Shown one piece after another: positions 8,295 to 17,349 of a stretch of 64,000 nucleotides of DNA. This stretch comes from CBDCYH01 sp965224105 (GTDB lineage: Bacteria; Bacteroidota; Rhodothermia; Rhodothermales; JABDKH01). The stretch is taken from contig CBDCYH010000002.1 of NCBI GenBank assembly GCA_965224105.1, positions 1,798,001 through 1,862,000 of the forward strand, read 5' to 3'. Each line of letters opens with the position of its first letter. Within the stretch, counting starts at the first letter, position 1. The notes beneath the pieces were generated by a model, which worked only from the letters and a program-made list of their open reading frames with translations, did not search any database and was not told where the DNA came from. A program made the position numbers and the translations under genes.

Positions 8295-8323
8295 AATATA
8301 TCAATTTGGACCTAGCTAGCCAA
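8295..8323 (-). promoter_or_regulatory. Probable promoter of tRNA-Val
   Basis: Minus-strand TTGGCT (8323-8318) and TATATT (8300-8295) are separated by exactly 17 bases, with the -10 about 15 bases before the tRNA 5' end. This fits a housekeeping promoter for a stable RNA. Found by eye; no transcription-start data. Confidence 0.5.
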
Positions 8324-8408
8324 CATTAGACGATTACGCCCCGATGAAGACTTAAATGTATTCAACCATCAGGCGATACCACGAAGGCACCCTCGAACAG
8401 ACAATCCA

Positions 8409-8747
8409 ATGCCGACTACGAACGACCCTACGACAAAAATCAAACGGATGAGCCCCGTACAGGTCTTCCGGCGCTTGCCGCCAACTCTGGAGATTCTCAC
8501 CGAGTGTCCGCATGCTGTATACGAAGGACTCGCCAGGGCCTCCGACGAGGCCTTCCAAAAGGGATTCAACGTCGACCAGATCTGCAATGCGGTGTGCACC
8601 GAAGCTACCCACCATGGCTATCATGCAGTTGTTCACCCGACCGAAGTGGTGCACCGAAAATTTCCGTCGTTCCCCGGGCAAACGGTAATGGGATGTTACA
8701 TCCTTGTCGATCTGCAGGAAGTGTCCGGACCCGACCTCTTAGCGTGA
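8409..8747 (+). CDS. Hypothetical protein
   Basis: A 112-residue soluble protein with no signal peptide. I do not recognise a family. The amino-acid mix looks natural: amphipathic helices around 35-70 (EGLARASDEAFQKGF, VDQICNAVCTEA) and a C-terminal beta stretch (TVMGCYILVDLQEV). An in-frame ATG at 8448 (MSPVQVFRR) is an alternative start. It ends 9 bases inside the 3' end of the convergent DUF5683-like gene. The opposite strand also has a 109-codon ORF, but its composition is less protein-like. Gene calling here is uncertain. Confidence 0.5.
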   Translation: MPTTNDPTTKIKRMSPVQVFRRLPPTLEILTECPHAVYEGLARASDEAFQKGFNVDQICNAVCTEATHHGYHAVVHPTEVVHRKFPSFPGQTVMGCYILVDLQEVSGPDLLA

Positions 8748-9422
8748 TAGCCCAAGCACGAGCCGTGCTCCGATCCTCGTCTTGTTGTCTCGGTACGAGG
8801 TAAGCTCGACAATTGCCCTTCCGCTTGTTCTCCTCGCCGCCAGGGCAGAAGTGAATCCGCTCAATAATCTGTTGCCAACCATCACCGCAGCCAGAAGAGA
8901 TCGACGTCGGCTCGCCGTCTCCGCACTGTTTCGTTCCGACCGATAGTCAAGACGATCTTCTTCGGATGCCCACTGCCATTCAAACGTCGCATCCTCGATG
9001 TAGTCCAGCTGATTCCATGCCCGGTTGCGCAGAACAACCTCGATGAATTCATCCGACGAACTGTACGCTGCAAGATTAAGCAGGAACGTGCGGTCTTTTC
9101 CAGTCAGATCCGCACCCGCTCGGCTCGTCGCCAGTCCGCGATAATTTTCAACATGCCTTCCATGTTGCCAATCGGACAACGCGTACCCTGCAATCGAAGA
9201 CACATCAGCAATCGTATACCAGGTTGCGGCACCGCTCCACGACCCATTCACGTATCGGTGCCCCAGTCCAGGCAAGACAGCACTCATGGCAAATGCTTTT
9301 GCTGGAGATTTGCGTTTAACGGTCTGTACGGGCGAGAGGTCTTGGGCCGCCACATCCGTCGCCGACAGTGTAAACGTAGCAGCAAGAAATGCTAAAACAA
9401 TGCGGGCCGACAAAGTACACAT
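8739..9422 (-). CDS. DUF5683-like envelope protein
   Basis: 227 residues. A hydrophobic N-terminus (about 1-26, ending DVAAQ) looks like a signal peptide. Residues 40-75 carry the pattern AFAMSAVLPGLGHRYVNGSW followed by a hydrophobic segment, the hallmark of DUF5683-type proteins of Bacteroidota, which often accompany outer-membrane receptors. The C-terminal half is charged and Ser/Arg-rich, ending in a short beta pattern (ARLVLGLS). It starts 1 base after the TonB receptor stop codon, so the two are almost certainly cotranscribed. Role unknown. Confidence 0.65.
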   Translation of the reverse strand: MCTLSARIVLAFLAATFTLSATDVAAQDLSPVQTVKRKSPAKAFAMSAVLPGLGHRYVNGSWSGAATWYTIADVSSIAGYALSDWQHGRHVENYRGLATSRAGADLTGKDRTFLLNLAAYSSSDEFIEVVLRNRAWNQLDYIEDATFEWQWASEEDRLDYRSERNSAETASRRRSLLAAVMVGNRLLSGFTSALAARRTSGRAIVELTSYRDNKTRIGARLVLGLSR

Positions 9423-9423
9423 C

Positions 9424-11907
9424 CTAGAATGTGATCTTGGCGCGTACGTTCACGGTACGCGGGGTCAGGCGAGTTGGAATTCGGTTCCAAATTCCCTCTC
9501 TGTTAGGTACCCAATAGTAGGAGACGGTGTTGACCATATCAAATACGTTGAGCAGCTCAGCAGTTAAGTCGAGCGATACCGGCCCACCGAGTCCGCGGTC
9601 GAAGACCGTCACCCCATACGAAGCTCCGATGTCGAATCTAAAGTATCTCGGATACCGCGCAGAGTGGCGGGGCCCCGGTTCCTGTATCTGAACATTGCCA
9701 ATCTGCATCCCTGGGACCGGCGGTGTGTACGGCAGGCCAGACCCAAACAACGTCCTCATATGTATTTTCCACGCATCGCTGTTCGGAATGTAGTCCTGGA
9801 CAAACATCGAAATGGTATGCTTCTGATCTGTGGGGCGCGAGAGCGTGCCCGCATTCGAAGGCGTAGAAAATTCGTCGAGGAATGTCTCCTTGGCGTTCAG
9901 GTAGCTATAGTTCACCCAGCTCTCTAATCCGGGTACAAACTCCCCGCGGAGTTGAAGGTCGATCCCGTACGTTTCGCTTTGGGCATCGTTCTCGCCAGAG
10001 TACTGAACGCGCACATTCTCCAGGTCGTAGGAAATTACATTCCTGATAGACTTGATGTATGCCTCGCCTCGTAGCGTGAGCCTGCTGGACGGGAAGAACC
10101 GCTCGCCACCAACTACCGTCTGGATCGAACGCTGCGACTTGAGCGATGTGTTCAGAGCGCCTAGAATGGTTTCACCCGGCGAAGGCTTGCCGCGCAATTC
10201 TCTGTACGTTGGAGCCTGATGGTACACGCCGGCGGATCCGAAGAAAGACCAGACATCAGAGTGTTTGTAGTTTAGAAATAAACGGGGCGATACGGTGACT
10301 TCTTCGTTGAAGGTGAAATAATCCGACCGCACACCAACGGTTGCGACTACTTTACCCGGACTGGATGGCAGAACCTGAAACGTGTTTCCAAGGTGAAGGC
10401 CAAATTGCTGCGCACCGAGATCCGCTGAATCGTCGAGGCTATCCGTAACGATAGTGATAATTTCGCCATCTAGATCCGGCCCAATAACTACAGAACGCTC
10501 GTTGATCACATCGGTGAACGAGTAGTCGCGTGCGTACCAGCCTCCTTCGACAATATTATTGCGAAACTTGAAGGAGTAGTTTCCTTTTGCAGTAAGTGTA
10601 CTAACGGTGACGCGGTTGTCTGCGCGATCCTCCTGGCGAGATGTTCCGGTGGCAAGCAGACCTTCACCCGTGTTCGGATCGTCACCAGGTTCGAGCTTAA
10701 ACAATATAGCAGTCCCGGATAGATCGTAGAACTCGGTTTCCTCCGTGTCAAAATAGGAGACGTCGTGGCTGGCCGTGAAGTTGTCACCGAAAACGCTCGT
10801 GAGTCGCGCTCCGGCAAAGGCTGTCTGGTATCCATCCACCTCGGTGTTGTCGGGGTCGAACGTGGTCCAGAGGGATTTCAAATTATTGGGCGCAATCCGT
10901 GGATCCTGACTAACCGTCCCGAAAAAAGTCTTCCGCGTGTTTGGGTCTAACCGAAACTCATGGTCTGCAAATACACCGATCACGCCGAGCTCGTGCTGGG
11001 GTGTGAGCCTCGCGGTGATCATTGCCTGCACGTCGAGGAACACCGGCTCGTAGGTACCTTTTAGTTCTTGCGTCGCGAAGAAGTGACTGGCCTGCGCCCG
11101 CCTTATCCCTGCAGCCATCCCCACCTTGTTCTTCACTAGCGGAGCTTTTACAGAGACCCCGGCATCCAACAGCGAGGCATACACGTTGCCCGTTGCCACG
11201 CCGTCCATTGGCGTTGCGTACTCAACTTCGAGCGCTGAGGACAACTTGCCACCGTAGCGCACGGGAAAGCCGCCGGTATAGAACGTCACATCCTCAGCCA
11301 GGTCGGGGTTCAGCAGACTAAGGCCTTCCTGCTCGCCTTGGCGCGGACGGAACGGCAGGTAAATCTCGAAACCGTTGAGGAACAACAGATTCTCGTTGTA
11401 TCCGCCGCCGCGAACCGAGTACTGGTTCGACAACTCGTTGTTTGATGCAACTCCGGGCACCACCTTTAGTGATCGCACCACATCTTTCATGGGTGCGGGC
11501 AGATTTTGAATATCCTTCGGATCGAGACGGTACACGCCCGCCTGGATCTCATCAACCTTGTCGTCCTCCACTGTGATACCATCGAGCGAGACAGTGTCAA
11601 TGCCAAGTGCAACGTCCAGTCGCGTGGCTTGCTCTCGTGCAACGATGGCGGAATCAACCCTTGTTACATAACCGATAGACGAGAAGGAGATGGCATAACG
11701 CCCAACAGGTAGCCGAAGCGAATATGTTCCGTTTTGGTTCGTCGCTGTGCCGAAATTCGTACCGCTAACCAGGACGGAGACGCCAGGGACCGGTCTACCC
11801 GACTCCGATTCGGTAACAGTCCCCTCAACACGATTCCAGTATTGAGCGCTGGCCTGCACAGGGCACATCAGCCCCACAAGGAAAAGAAGAAAAAGACAGT
11901 TACGCAC
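9424..11907 (-). CDS. TonB-dependent outer membrane receptor with carboxypeptidase-like domain
   Basis: 827 residues. A signal peptide (about 1-21, ending ASA-Q) is followed by a carboxypeptidase-regulatory-like beta-sandwich (about 26-110: GTVTESESGRPVPGVSVLV, NGTYSLRLPVGRY), a plug domain (about 120-230: LPAPMKDVVRSLKVVPGV, YSVRGGGYNENLLFLNG) and a 22-strand-type barrel ending in an aromatic-rich strand (TPRTVNVRAKITF). It imports or recognises an unknown ligand with TonB-ExbBD energy. No SusD partner lies next to it, so this is not a classical PUL pair. The downstream partner is the DUF5683-like gene. Confidence 0.9.
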   Translation of the reverse strand: MRNCLFLLFLVGLMCPVQASAQYWNRVEGTVTESESGRPVPGVSVLVSGTNFGTATNQNGTYSLRLPVGRYAISFSSIGYVTRVDSAIVAREQATRLDVALGIDTVSLDGITVEDDKVDEIQAGVYRLDPKDIQNLPAPMKDVVRSLKVVPGVASNNELSNQYSVRGGGYNENLLFLNGFEIYLPFRPRQGEQEGLSLLNPDLAEDVTFYTGGFPVRYGGKLSSALEVEYATPMDGVATGNVYASLLDAGVSVKAPLVKNKVGMAAGIRRAQASHFFATQELKGTYEPVFLDVQAMITARLTPQHELGVIGVFADHEFRLDPNTRKTFFGTVSQDPRIAPNNLKSLWTTFDPDNTEVDGYQTAFAGARLTSVFGDNFTASHDVSYFDTEETEFYDLSGTAILFKLEPGDDPNTGEGLLATGTSRQEDRADNRVTVSTLTAKGNYSFKFRNNIVEGGWYARDYSFTDVINERSVVIGPDLDGEIITIVTDSLDDSADLGAQQFGLHLGNTFQVLPSSPGKVVATVGVRSDYFTFNEEVTVSPRLFLNYKHSDVWSFFGSAGVYHQAPTYRELRGKPSPGETILGALNTSLKSQRSIQTVVGGERFFPSSRLTLRGEAYIKSIRNVISYDLENVRVQYSGENDAQSETYGIDLQLRGEFVPGLESWVNYSYLNAKETFLDEFSTPSNAGTLSRPTDQKHTISMFVQDYIPNSDAWKIHMRTLFGSGLPYTPPVPGMQIGNVQIQEPGPRHSARYPRYFRFDIGASYGVTVFDRGLGGPVSLDLTAELLNVFDMVNTVSYYWVPNREGIWNRIPTRLTPRTVNVRAKITF

Positions 11908-12017
11908 TGGTTGTTAAAGAATTTTCAGTCGTAGAAACGGTACCAGTATTTCGATTCAGATCCTGTCTTTTATAGTTGATGGAGCGGGAGAACGAGGACC
12001 CTGGCTGATCGTTCCTA

Positions 12018-12710
12018 TTATATAATCCGTTCGAGAAAATACAGCAACGCGTAAGGCACAGTGAGTCCGAACACCGTTCCGGCGATAACCTCGGGTCTCG
12101 AGTGCGCCCTCAGGTGGAGTCGCGCCCAAACAACAATCGGGGTTGCAAGAACTCCGAGGATTATGGCCAGGACTAACTGCGTCGTTCCTCCAGCAAGTAT
12201 CGCCTCCTTTTCCAGCAAAATAAACAGGGTCATACTTACAAAACCTGTGATACTGGCCATGTGTAGCGAAATTTTGAAACGGGTGTTGATGAGAAACAGG
12301 ATCACGGCGTTCAGCGCATAACACAGTAGTAACGAGGTAATCAGTTTGGGTACCGGCCGTGCAAGGGTGTGAACGAGGGCGAGGACAACAAAATCTGATG
12401 CGATGCTAACCAGGTATGGCGCCAATCGGAGTTCTTTCTGACGCAACTCAATTGAAACACCGCCATGCGTCTCCGCTACGCGCAGGATGATGACAAACGG
12501 AATAAGCGCAAAGAAAATTATCGACAACGTTATTATCGTTGCCGTCTGAGCTCCGGTCAGGGTCAGCTTCGCGCATACGATCGACAAAAGGATTGGCGGG
12601 AGGATTAGTGGATTTATGATATACGTAATCCACTTAGCCAGAGACAATGAGCCCGGCGTACCACCGGCGTGCATTTCTACTGCGGATGATTCCTTAGTAT
12701 GCTCTTGCAA
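12018..12710 (-). CDS. PAP2-like integral membrane protein
   Basis: 230 residues with about six membrane helices. Two segments recall the type-2 phosphatidic acid phosphatase fold: ISLHMA where PAP2 enzymes have PSGHA, and AR-x5-H-x3-E near the end (ARLHLRAHSRPEV) where they have SR-x5-H-x3-D. Both His residues are kept, but the K-x6-RP motif is not evident and the Asp is Glu. It could be a lipid pyrophosphate phosphatase or a diverged membrane protein. The start overlaps the end of proS by 17 bases, so the two are coupled. Confidence 0.6.
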   Translation of the reverse strand: MQEHTKESSAVEMHAGGTPGSLSLAKWITYIINPLILPPILLSIVCAKLTLTGAQTATIITLSIIFFALIPFVIILRVAETHGGVSIELRQKELRLAPYLVSIASDFVVLALVHTLARPVPKLITSLLLCYALNAVILFLINTRFKISLHMASITGFVSMTLFILLEKEAILAGGTTQLVLAIILGVLATPIVVWARLHLRAHSRPEVIAGTVFGLTVPYALLYFLERII

Positions 12711-14166
12711 AAACGACCCTTCGTTGTGACGGCTTACCGGAGATCATGTCCTTCCCGGATTCCTCCTGCTGATTCAGCGGTATGCACCGGATGGTGGCTT
12801 TCGTGCGCTGTTTTATTTCCTCCTCGGTTTCAGCGGATCCATCCCACGGAGCATACACAAAGCCGCCCTTATTCTTGATGACATCAGCGAATTCGTCAAA
12901 CGTGTCGACGGTCGTGGTCATGTCTTCCCGAAATTTAAGCGCACGCTTGTACAGAGAGTACTGAATGTCGTCGAGTAGATCAGACACGTGAGCGTCAATT
13001 CCGTTCATCGCAACCGATTCTTTTTCTTTCAAATCCCGGCGGCTCACCTCTACGCTTCCACTCTGGAGATCGCGAGGGCCGATGGCAATGCGCACAGGCA
13101 CACCCTCCGTTTCGTGTTGGTTAAACTTGAACCCGGGACGGACACCATCGCGGCTATCCAATGCAACCGTAATTCCCTTGGCCTCGAGCAACTGTTTGAT
13201 TTGTTCGCCAGCCTCCAGGACGTTGTTGCGCTCGTCTTCTTTGCGGTAAATCGGAACGATAACTACTTGTGTTGGGGCAAGCTTTGGTGGCAGGATCAAA
13301 CCCTGGTCATCGGAATGCGACATAATCAGTGCGCCGATCAACCGGGTGGAAACACCCCAGGACGTGGCCCACACATACTCGAGCTGATTGTCCCTCGTCT
13401 GATACTTACAATCAAACGCCTTAGCAAAGTTTTGTCCGAGGAAGTGACTCGTGCCGGCCTGCAGCGCTTTACCGTCCTGCATCAACGCCTCGATGCAGTA
13501 CGTGTCCACTGCACCAGCAAACCGCTCACTCTCTGACTTCACGCCGCGGAGTACCGGCACGGCCATATAGTTCTCGGCAAAGTCAGCGTAGATGTCGAGG
13601 ATCTTTAATGTTTCCTCAACCGCTTCCTCCTTCGTTTCGTGAGCCGTGTGTCCTTCCTGCCACAAGAATTCGAGCGTGCGCAGGAAAAGTCGGGTGCGCA
13701 TCTCCCATCGAACGATGTTTGCCCACTGGTTGATAAGCACAGGCAGGTCTCGCCACGACCGAATCCACTTGCTGTATGAATCCCAGATTATCGTCTCGCT
13801 CGTGGGCCGAATCACCAGATTCTCTTCCAGCTTCGACTCTTCTGTGGCCGTTAGCTCGCCCGCTTCGTTCAGGCCCAACTTCGAATGGGTAACAATTGCG
13901 CACTCTTTTGCAAAGCCTTCTACGTGGGCCGCCTCCCGGGCGAGAAACGACTCCGGAATGAGCAAAGGGAAATATGCATTTTGATGCCCGGTCGCCTTGA
14001 ACATCCGGTCGAGCTCACGCTGCATATTTTCCCAAATGGCAAACCCGTTCGGCCGGATTATCATACATCCTCTAACCGGCGCATAATCAGCAAGCTTGGC
14101 CTCTCGAACGATATCGATATACCATTTGGAAAAATCAGAATTCCGTGGCGTGATGGCGTCGGCCAT
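12694..14166 (-). CDS. proS: Prolyl-tRNA synthetase, archaeal/eukaryal-like type
   Basis: Class II enzyme charging tRNA-Pro. The 490-residue length, absence of the large INS editing insertion, and the C-terminus RRVVFARAY place it in the archaeal/eukaryal-like ProRS group found in many Bacteroidota, not the 570-residue E. coli type. Visible features: YADYAPVRGCMIIRP-like N-terminus, motif 2 (VIRPTSETIIWDSYSKWIRS, NQWANIVRWEMRTRLFLRTLEFLWQEGHTAH), the anticodon-binding domain from about 285, and a short C-terminal zinc-domain-like segment. Confidence 0.97.
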   Translation of the reverse strand: MADAITPRNSDFSKWYIDIVREAKLADYAPVRGCMIIRPNGFAIWENMQRELDRMFKATGHQNAYFPLLIPESFLAREAAHVEGFAKECAIVTHSKLGLNEAGELTATEESKLEENLVIRPTSETIIWDSYSKWIRSWRDLPVLINQWANIVRWEMRTRLFLRTLEFLWQEGHTAHETKEEAVEETLKILDIYADFAENYMAVPVLRGVKSESERFAGAVDTYCIEALMQDGKALQAGTSHFLGQNFAKAFDCKYQTRDNQLEYVWATSWGVSTRLIGALIMSHSDDQGLILPPKLAPTQVVIVPIYRKEDERNNVLEAGEQIKQLLEAKGITVALDSRDGVRPGFKFNQHETEGVPVRIAIGPRDLQSGSVEVSRRDLKEKESVAMNGIDAHVSDLLDDIQYSLYKRALKFREDMTTTVDTFDEFADVIKNKGGFVYAPWDGSAETEEEIKQRTKATIRCIPLNQQEESGKDMISGKPSQRRVVFARAY

Positions 14167-14436
14167 AGTGTACAGTTAGTGCGTGGTTATGAATACAGGA
14201 TTGAACGCCCAAAATGGACGAAAAAGGGTCAGGAACGAGTGTGAGGCCCTCCGGTCCGAAATTTGCCACGAAACGCGGTAGAAATAGCTACCTGGAGGCA
14301 ATGGCACCGAAATGACCGAGTTCAGCAAATATACCGGCATACCGGCACCTTTGTCATACGGTTTTGAAGAAATGCTTCTCTCCCCAAATTTGTGTAAAAT
14401 CGAAAGGTAGCCCCAGATTTGTTATCAGATACGCAC

Positions 14437-15633
14437 ATGAAAAAGTACACAACACTTTCGCCCACGTTGATTCTGCTGATGAGCTTTGTCCTGAGCGGAT
14501 GCTACACCCAGTTGGCTACAGTAGACGTCGACGACCGCGTACACACAAAACGTGTCACCATTATTGAAGACGAAGACGGGCAGATTGTCGAAACCGAGTA
14601 CTACGACGAAGATGCGTACTACGAAGACGATGTCTACATCCCGTCGAGCTACAACACCTACTTCAGAACGTATTACCACGATCCGTTCTACTCTTCGCAT
14701 TACGATCCCTGGTACTCGTACGACCGGTACTATTACGGTGGCGGGCCTTACGGATACTACGGCTACAATCCTTACCGATATCGGAGCGGTCTGACGCTCT
14801 CGTTTACCTGGGGACGGCCGTGGGGACATCGACGATACTGGCCTGCATACGGCAACCACTACTACGGCTATAATCCTTTCCGGTACAACAACTACTACTC
14901 TGGCTACTACGGCGGGTACGGCTATAACAACTACGGCTATGGCTACAACGGATATTACGGTGGAAGCAAGCGAGCGAGATTGTCGAACCGCTTTGCTCCT
15001 CGCGGAAGCTCCTACGGCAGAAGTGGACTGAGTTCGCAGCCGGAGGAAAGAGGCTACAATAGAAATACTGGCAACAGAACAGTAACGCGAACCGGCAGCA
15101 GCGCAGCGGCCGCAAAATCAAGGAGTGGAAATTCACGAGCGCGGAGCAGCACAAGAACGGTGCGGCGCGGCGATGCAGCGACCCGGACGCGGTCGTCCAA
15201 CCGATCCTCAACCCGAACTCGATCTTCCGACCGATCGTCGTCATCATCGGCGACGCGGTCAACAAGAAAGCGTAGTAGTTCGTCAGGTGTTCGTTCTCAA
15301 AGCTCACGCGGATCGCGGTCTTCGGCCCGGCCGTCATCGAGCCGAACGAGGTCGACTCCGTCTCGAACCACGACTACAAGGTCGCGCTCGAACGACCGGA
15401 GTTCGTCATCCGCTCGGACAACCAGAACGAGGTCGTCATCCCGGAGCGCGGCACGATCAGGATCTTCGCGCTCGTCATCGAAACCGTCGCGCGCCACTTC
15501 ATCCAGAAAGTCCTCCGGGTCAAGTGCATCGAAATCCCGAAGCTCATCTCGCAAATCGTCCGCCCGCTCAAGCGGCAAGTCGAGAAGCTCCAGTAAATCA
15601 TCAAGGAGTTCCAGCCGACGCGGAAGGAACTAA
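14437..15633 (+). CDS. Lipoprotein with Tyr/Gly-rich and Arg/Ser-rich low-complexity halves
   Basis: 398 residues from ATG 14437 (MKKYTTLSP). A lipoprotein signal with lipobox LSGC places the modified Cys near residue 22. An acidic stretch (about 45-70) is followed by a region packed with Tyr, Gly, Asn and aromatic residues (about 75-180), then more than 200 residues made almost only of Ser and Arg with Thr, Ala and Lys, to the C-terminus. The C-terminal half would carry a very strong positive charge. I know no function; cell-surface adhesion or binding of polyanions is a guess. The upstream codons to 14419 are unlikely to be used. A second frame is open in the repeats but is a composition artefact. 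Confidence 0.8.
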   Translation: MKKYTTLSPTLILLMSFVLSGCYTQLATVDVDDRVHTKRVTIIEDEDGQIVETEYYDEDAYYEDDVYIPSSYNTYFRTYYHDPFYSSHYDPWYSYDRYYYGGGPYGYYGYNPYRYRSGLTLSFTWGRPWGHRRYWPAYGNHYYGYNPFRYNNYYSGYYGGYGYNNYGYGYNGYYGGSKRARLSNRFAPRGSSYGRSGLSSQPEERGYNRNTGNRTVTRTGSSAAAAKSRSGNSRARSSTRTVRRGDAATRTRSSNRSSTRTRSSDRSSSSSATRSTRKRSSSSGVRSQSSRGSRSSARPSSSRTRSTPSRTTTTRSRSNDRSSSSARTTRTRSSSRSAARSGSSRSSSKPSRATSSRKSSGSSASKSRSSSRKSSARSSGKSRSSSKSSRSSSRRGRN

Positions 15634-15649
15634 ACCCTGGTAAAAATCA

Positions 15650-17269
15650 ATGATAGAATCTATCCGTGCCATTGGTGCGTCCATGAAAAACCGATCAGGA
15701 CGTCGCCCCAAACTCCAGCTCGCCACGTTAGCGATAGCATTTTCAAGCTTTATCTTTGCGACGGGGGCGTCTGCCCAAACAGCCGTCGACGCAATCCGAT
15801 TCTCCGAGCGGCAGCCGGGCCTCGCGGCGCGAGCGCTGGGGATGGGCGGTGTCGGAACGGCCGGCCTTGGGGACTACTCAGCCGTGTTTTCGAATCCAGC
15901 CGGGCTCGGGTACATGAAAGCCTCGTCGTTTTCAGGCTCGCTTAGCCTATACTCCACCTCCGACGATGCCACTTACTCAATCGGCTCATCGGACCTGCTC
16001 ACTCCCAACGATATCACCGATACCCAGCTATCACACCTTGCATACACCTATAAGGCACCAACCAGGCGCGGCTCACTCGTATTCGCACTTGGGTTGAGTC
16101 AAACGGCATCCTTCTCCAGGGAGCTGGCCTTTGACGGATCGAACCCCAACAACTCCGCAACAGATTTTTTCATGCCGTTGTCGGATGAGTTTACAGTCGA
16201 TGTTTCTGCTGGTGCCGACGGGATTAGCGGAACAGCAGATGATGAGTTTACCCCATCCTTTACCCGCGACCTTTCGGCAATAGCCTACAACATCTTCGCT
16301 ATTGATCTCGACGTGGACGCGTTTGAGAATGGCGATCCGGTTCCATTCTTTCCTGCCGTTACAACGGGCACGGTCGACCAGCAGGGACTGGTAACAGAGC
16401 GTGGGGCCATGCACGAGGTAAACATTGCGGCTGCATACGAGGCTTCGAAGAACGTAATGGTTGGCTTCGGAATAAACATCCCATACGGAAAATGGGAGCT
16501 GAACAGAGGCTTCACGGAAAACGATTCCCGGAACGACAACGATGGGTCCGGCACAACTGTCGATTTTGATCGACTGGAGTGGGACCAGTTCGTAGAGTCG
16601 CGTTTGGCCGGTGTTAATCTCCGTGGCGGTGTTTCCTTTGTCATGCCAAATGGCTTCCGCGGAGGACTTTCGGTTGAGAGCCCAACGTACTACTACATCG
16701 AGGAAGATTTCGAAACTATTATCACAACGGTTTTTGATGATGGATTTACCGACACGTACGGCGATGATTCATCAGAAGACATTGGCAAAGGGAGCTTCGA
16801 CTACAACCTTATAACCCCCTGGCGTCTTGGGGCGGGAATCGGATACTCCAACAGACGTTTCAAGGTCATGCTGGATGCCGAACTGATCGATTGGAGCCAA
16901 ATGGAGTTTGATTCGGATGTATTCTCATTCGCAGAAGAAAACAGGGATATGGCTCGCAACCTGGACCAGGTAGTAAATGCTAAACTTGGAGCCGAGTACC
17001 TCGTTGGCTCATTCGCTGTCCGGGCTGGACTGGCAGGAATATCCGATCCAAGAAATTTGGACCTCCTGACGGACCCGGTAGATAAAACACGGATCTTCGG
17101 ATCACTTGGTTTCTCGTTCTACCCAAACAATAAATTTGCTTTGGACGTCGCGGTTGCTCAAGATGCTTTCGATGATGAGTACACTCCGTACAATATCGTT
17201 GGCGCTCCGGTGATATCAGAAGTAGTACGACGAAATCAACTTGCCATCGGACTGAGATTCTTTTTCTAG
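15650..17269 (+). CDS. FadL/OmpP1-type outer membrane barrel protein
   Basis: 539 residues. A signal peptide ending ASA-Q is followed by RFSERQPGLAARALGMGGVGTAGLGDYSAVFSNPAGLG (read in pieces), the N-terminal hatch pattern of FadL/TodX (OmpP1) proteins that take up hydrophobic compounds, and then many alternating beta strands ending GLRFFF. The last residue is Phe, as usual for outer-membrane barrels. The start at 15650 gives a long n-region; ATG 15683 (MKNRSGRRPK) gives a more normal signal peptide and may be the true start. It follows the RS-rich lipoprotein by 16 bases and may share its transcript. Substrate unknown. Confidence 0.85.
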   Translation: MIESIRAIGASMKNRSGRRPKLQLATLAIAFSSFIFATGASAQTAVDAIRFSERQPGLAARALGMGGVGTAGLGDYSAVFSNPAGLGYMKASSFSGSLSLYSTSDDATYSIGSSDLLTPNDITDTQLSHLAYTYKAPTRRGSLVFALGLSQTASFSRELAFDGSNPNNSATDFFMPLSDEFTVDVSAGADGISGTADDEFTPSFTRDLSAIAYNIFAIDLDVDAFENGDPVPFFPAVTTGTVDQQGLVTERGAMHEVNIAAAYEASKNVMVGFGINIPYGKWELNRGFTENDSRNDNDGSGTTVDFDRLEWDQFVESRLAGVNLRGGVSFVMPNGFRGGLSVESPTYYYIEEDFETIITTVFDDGFTDTYGDDSSEDIGKGSFDYNLITPWRLGAGIGYSNRRFKVMLDAELIDWSQMEFDSDVFSFAEENRDMARNLDQVVNAKLGAEYLVGSFAVRAGLAGISDPRNLDLLTDPVDKTRIFGSLGFSFYPNNKFALDVAVAQDAFDDEYTPYNIVGAPVISEVVRRNQLAIGLRFFF

Positions 17270-17349
17270 GCAAACCGGTTTCCATTAGGGGAAAGAGAAT
17301 CTATTTTGGCCTTTCCTATGGGCGAGTAAACTGATATCATTGCGACGCA

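Noticed and set aside
15125..15643. Second plus-strand frame in the Arg/Ser-rich region
   Set aside because: Low-complexity codons keep more than one frame open; only the frame with the lipoprotein signal is credible.
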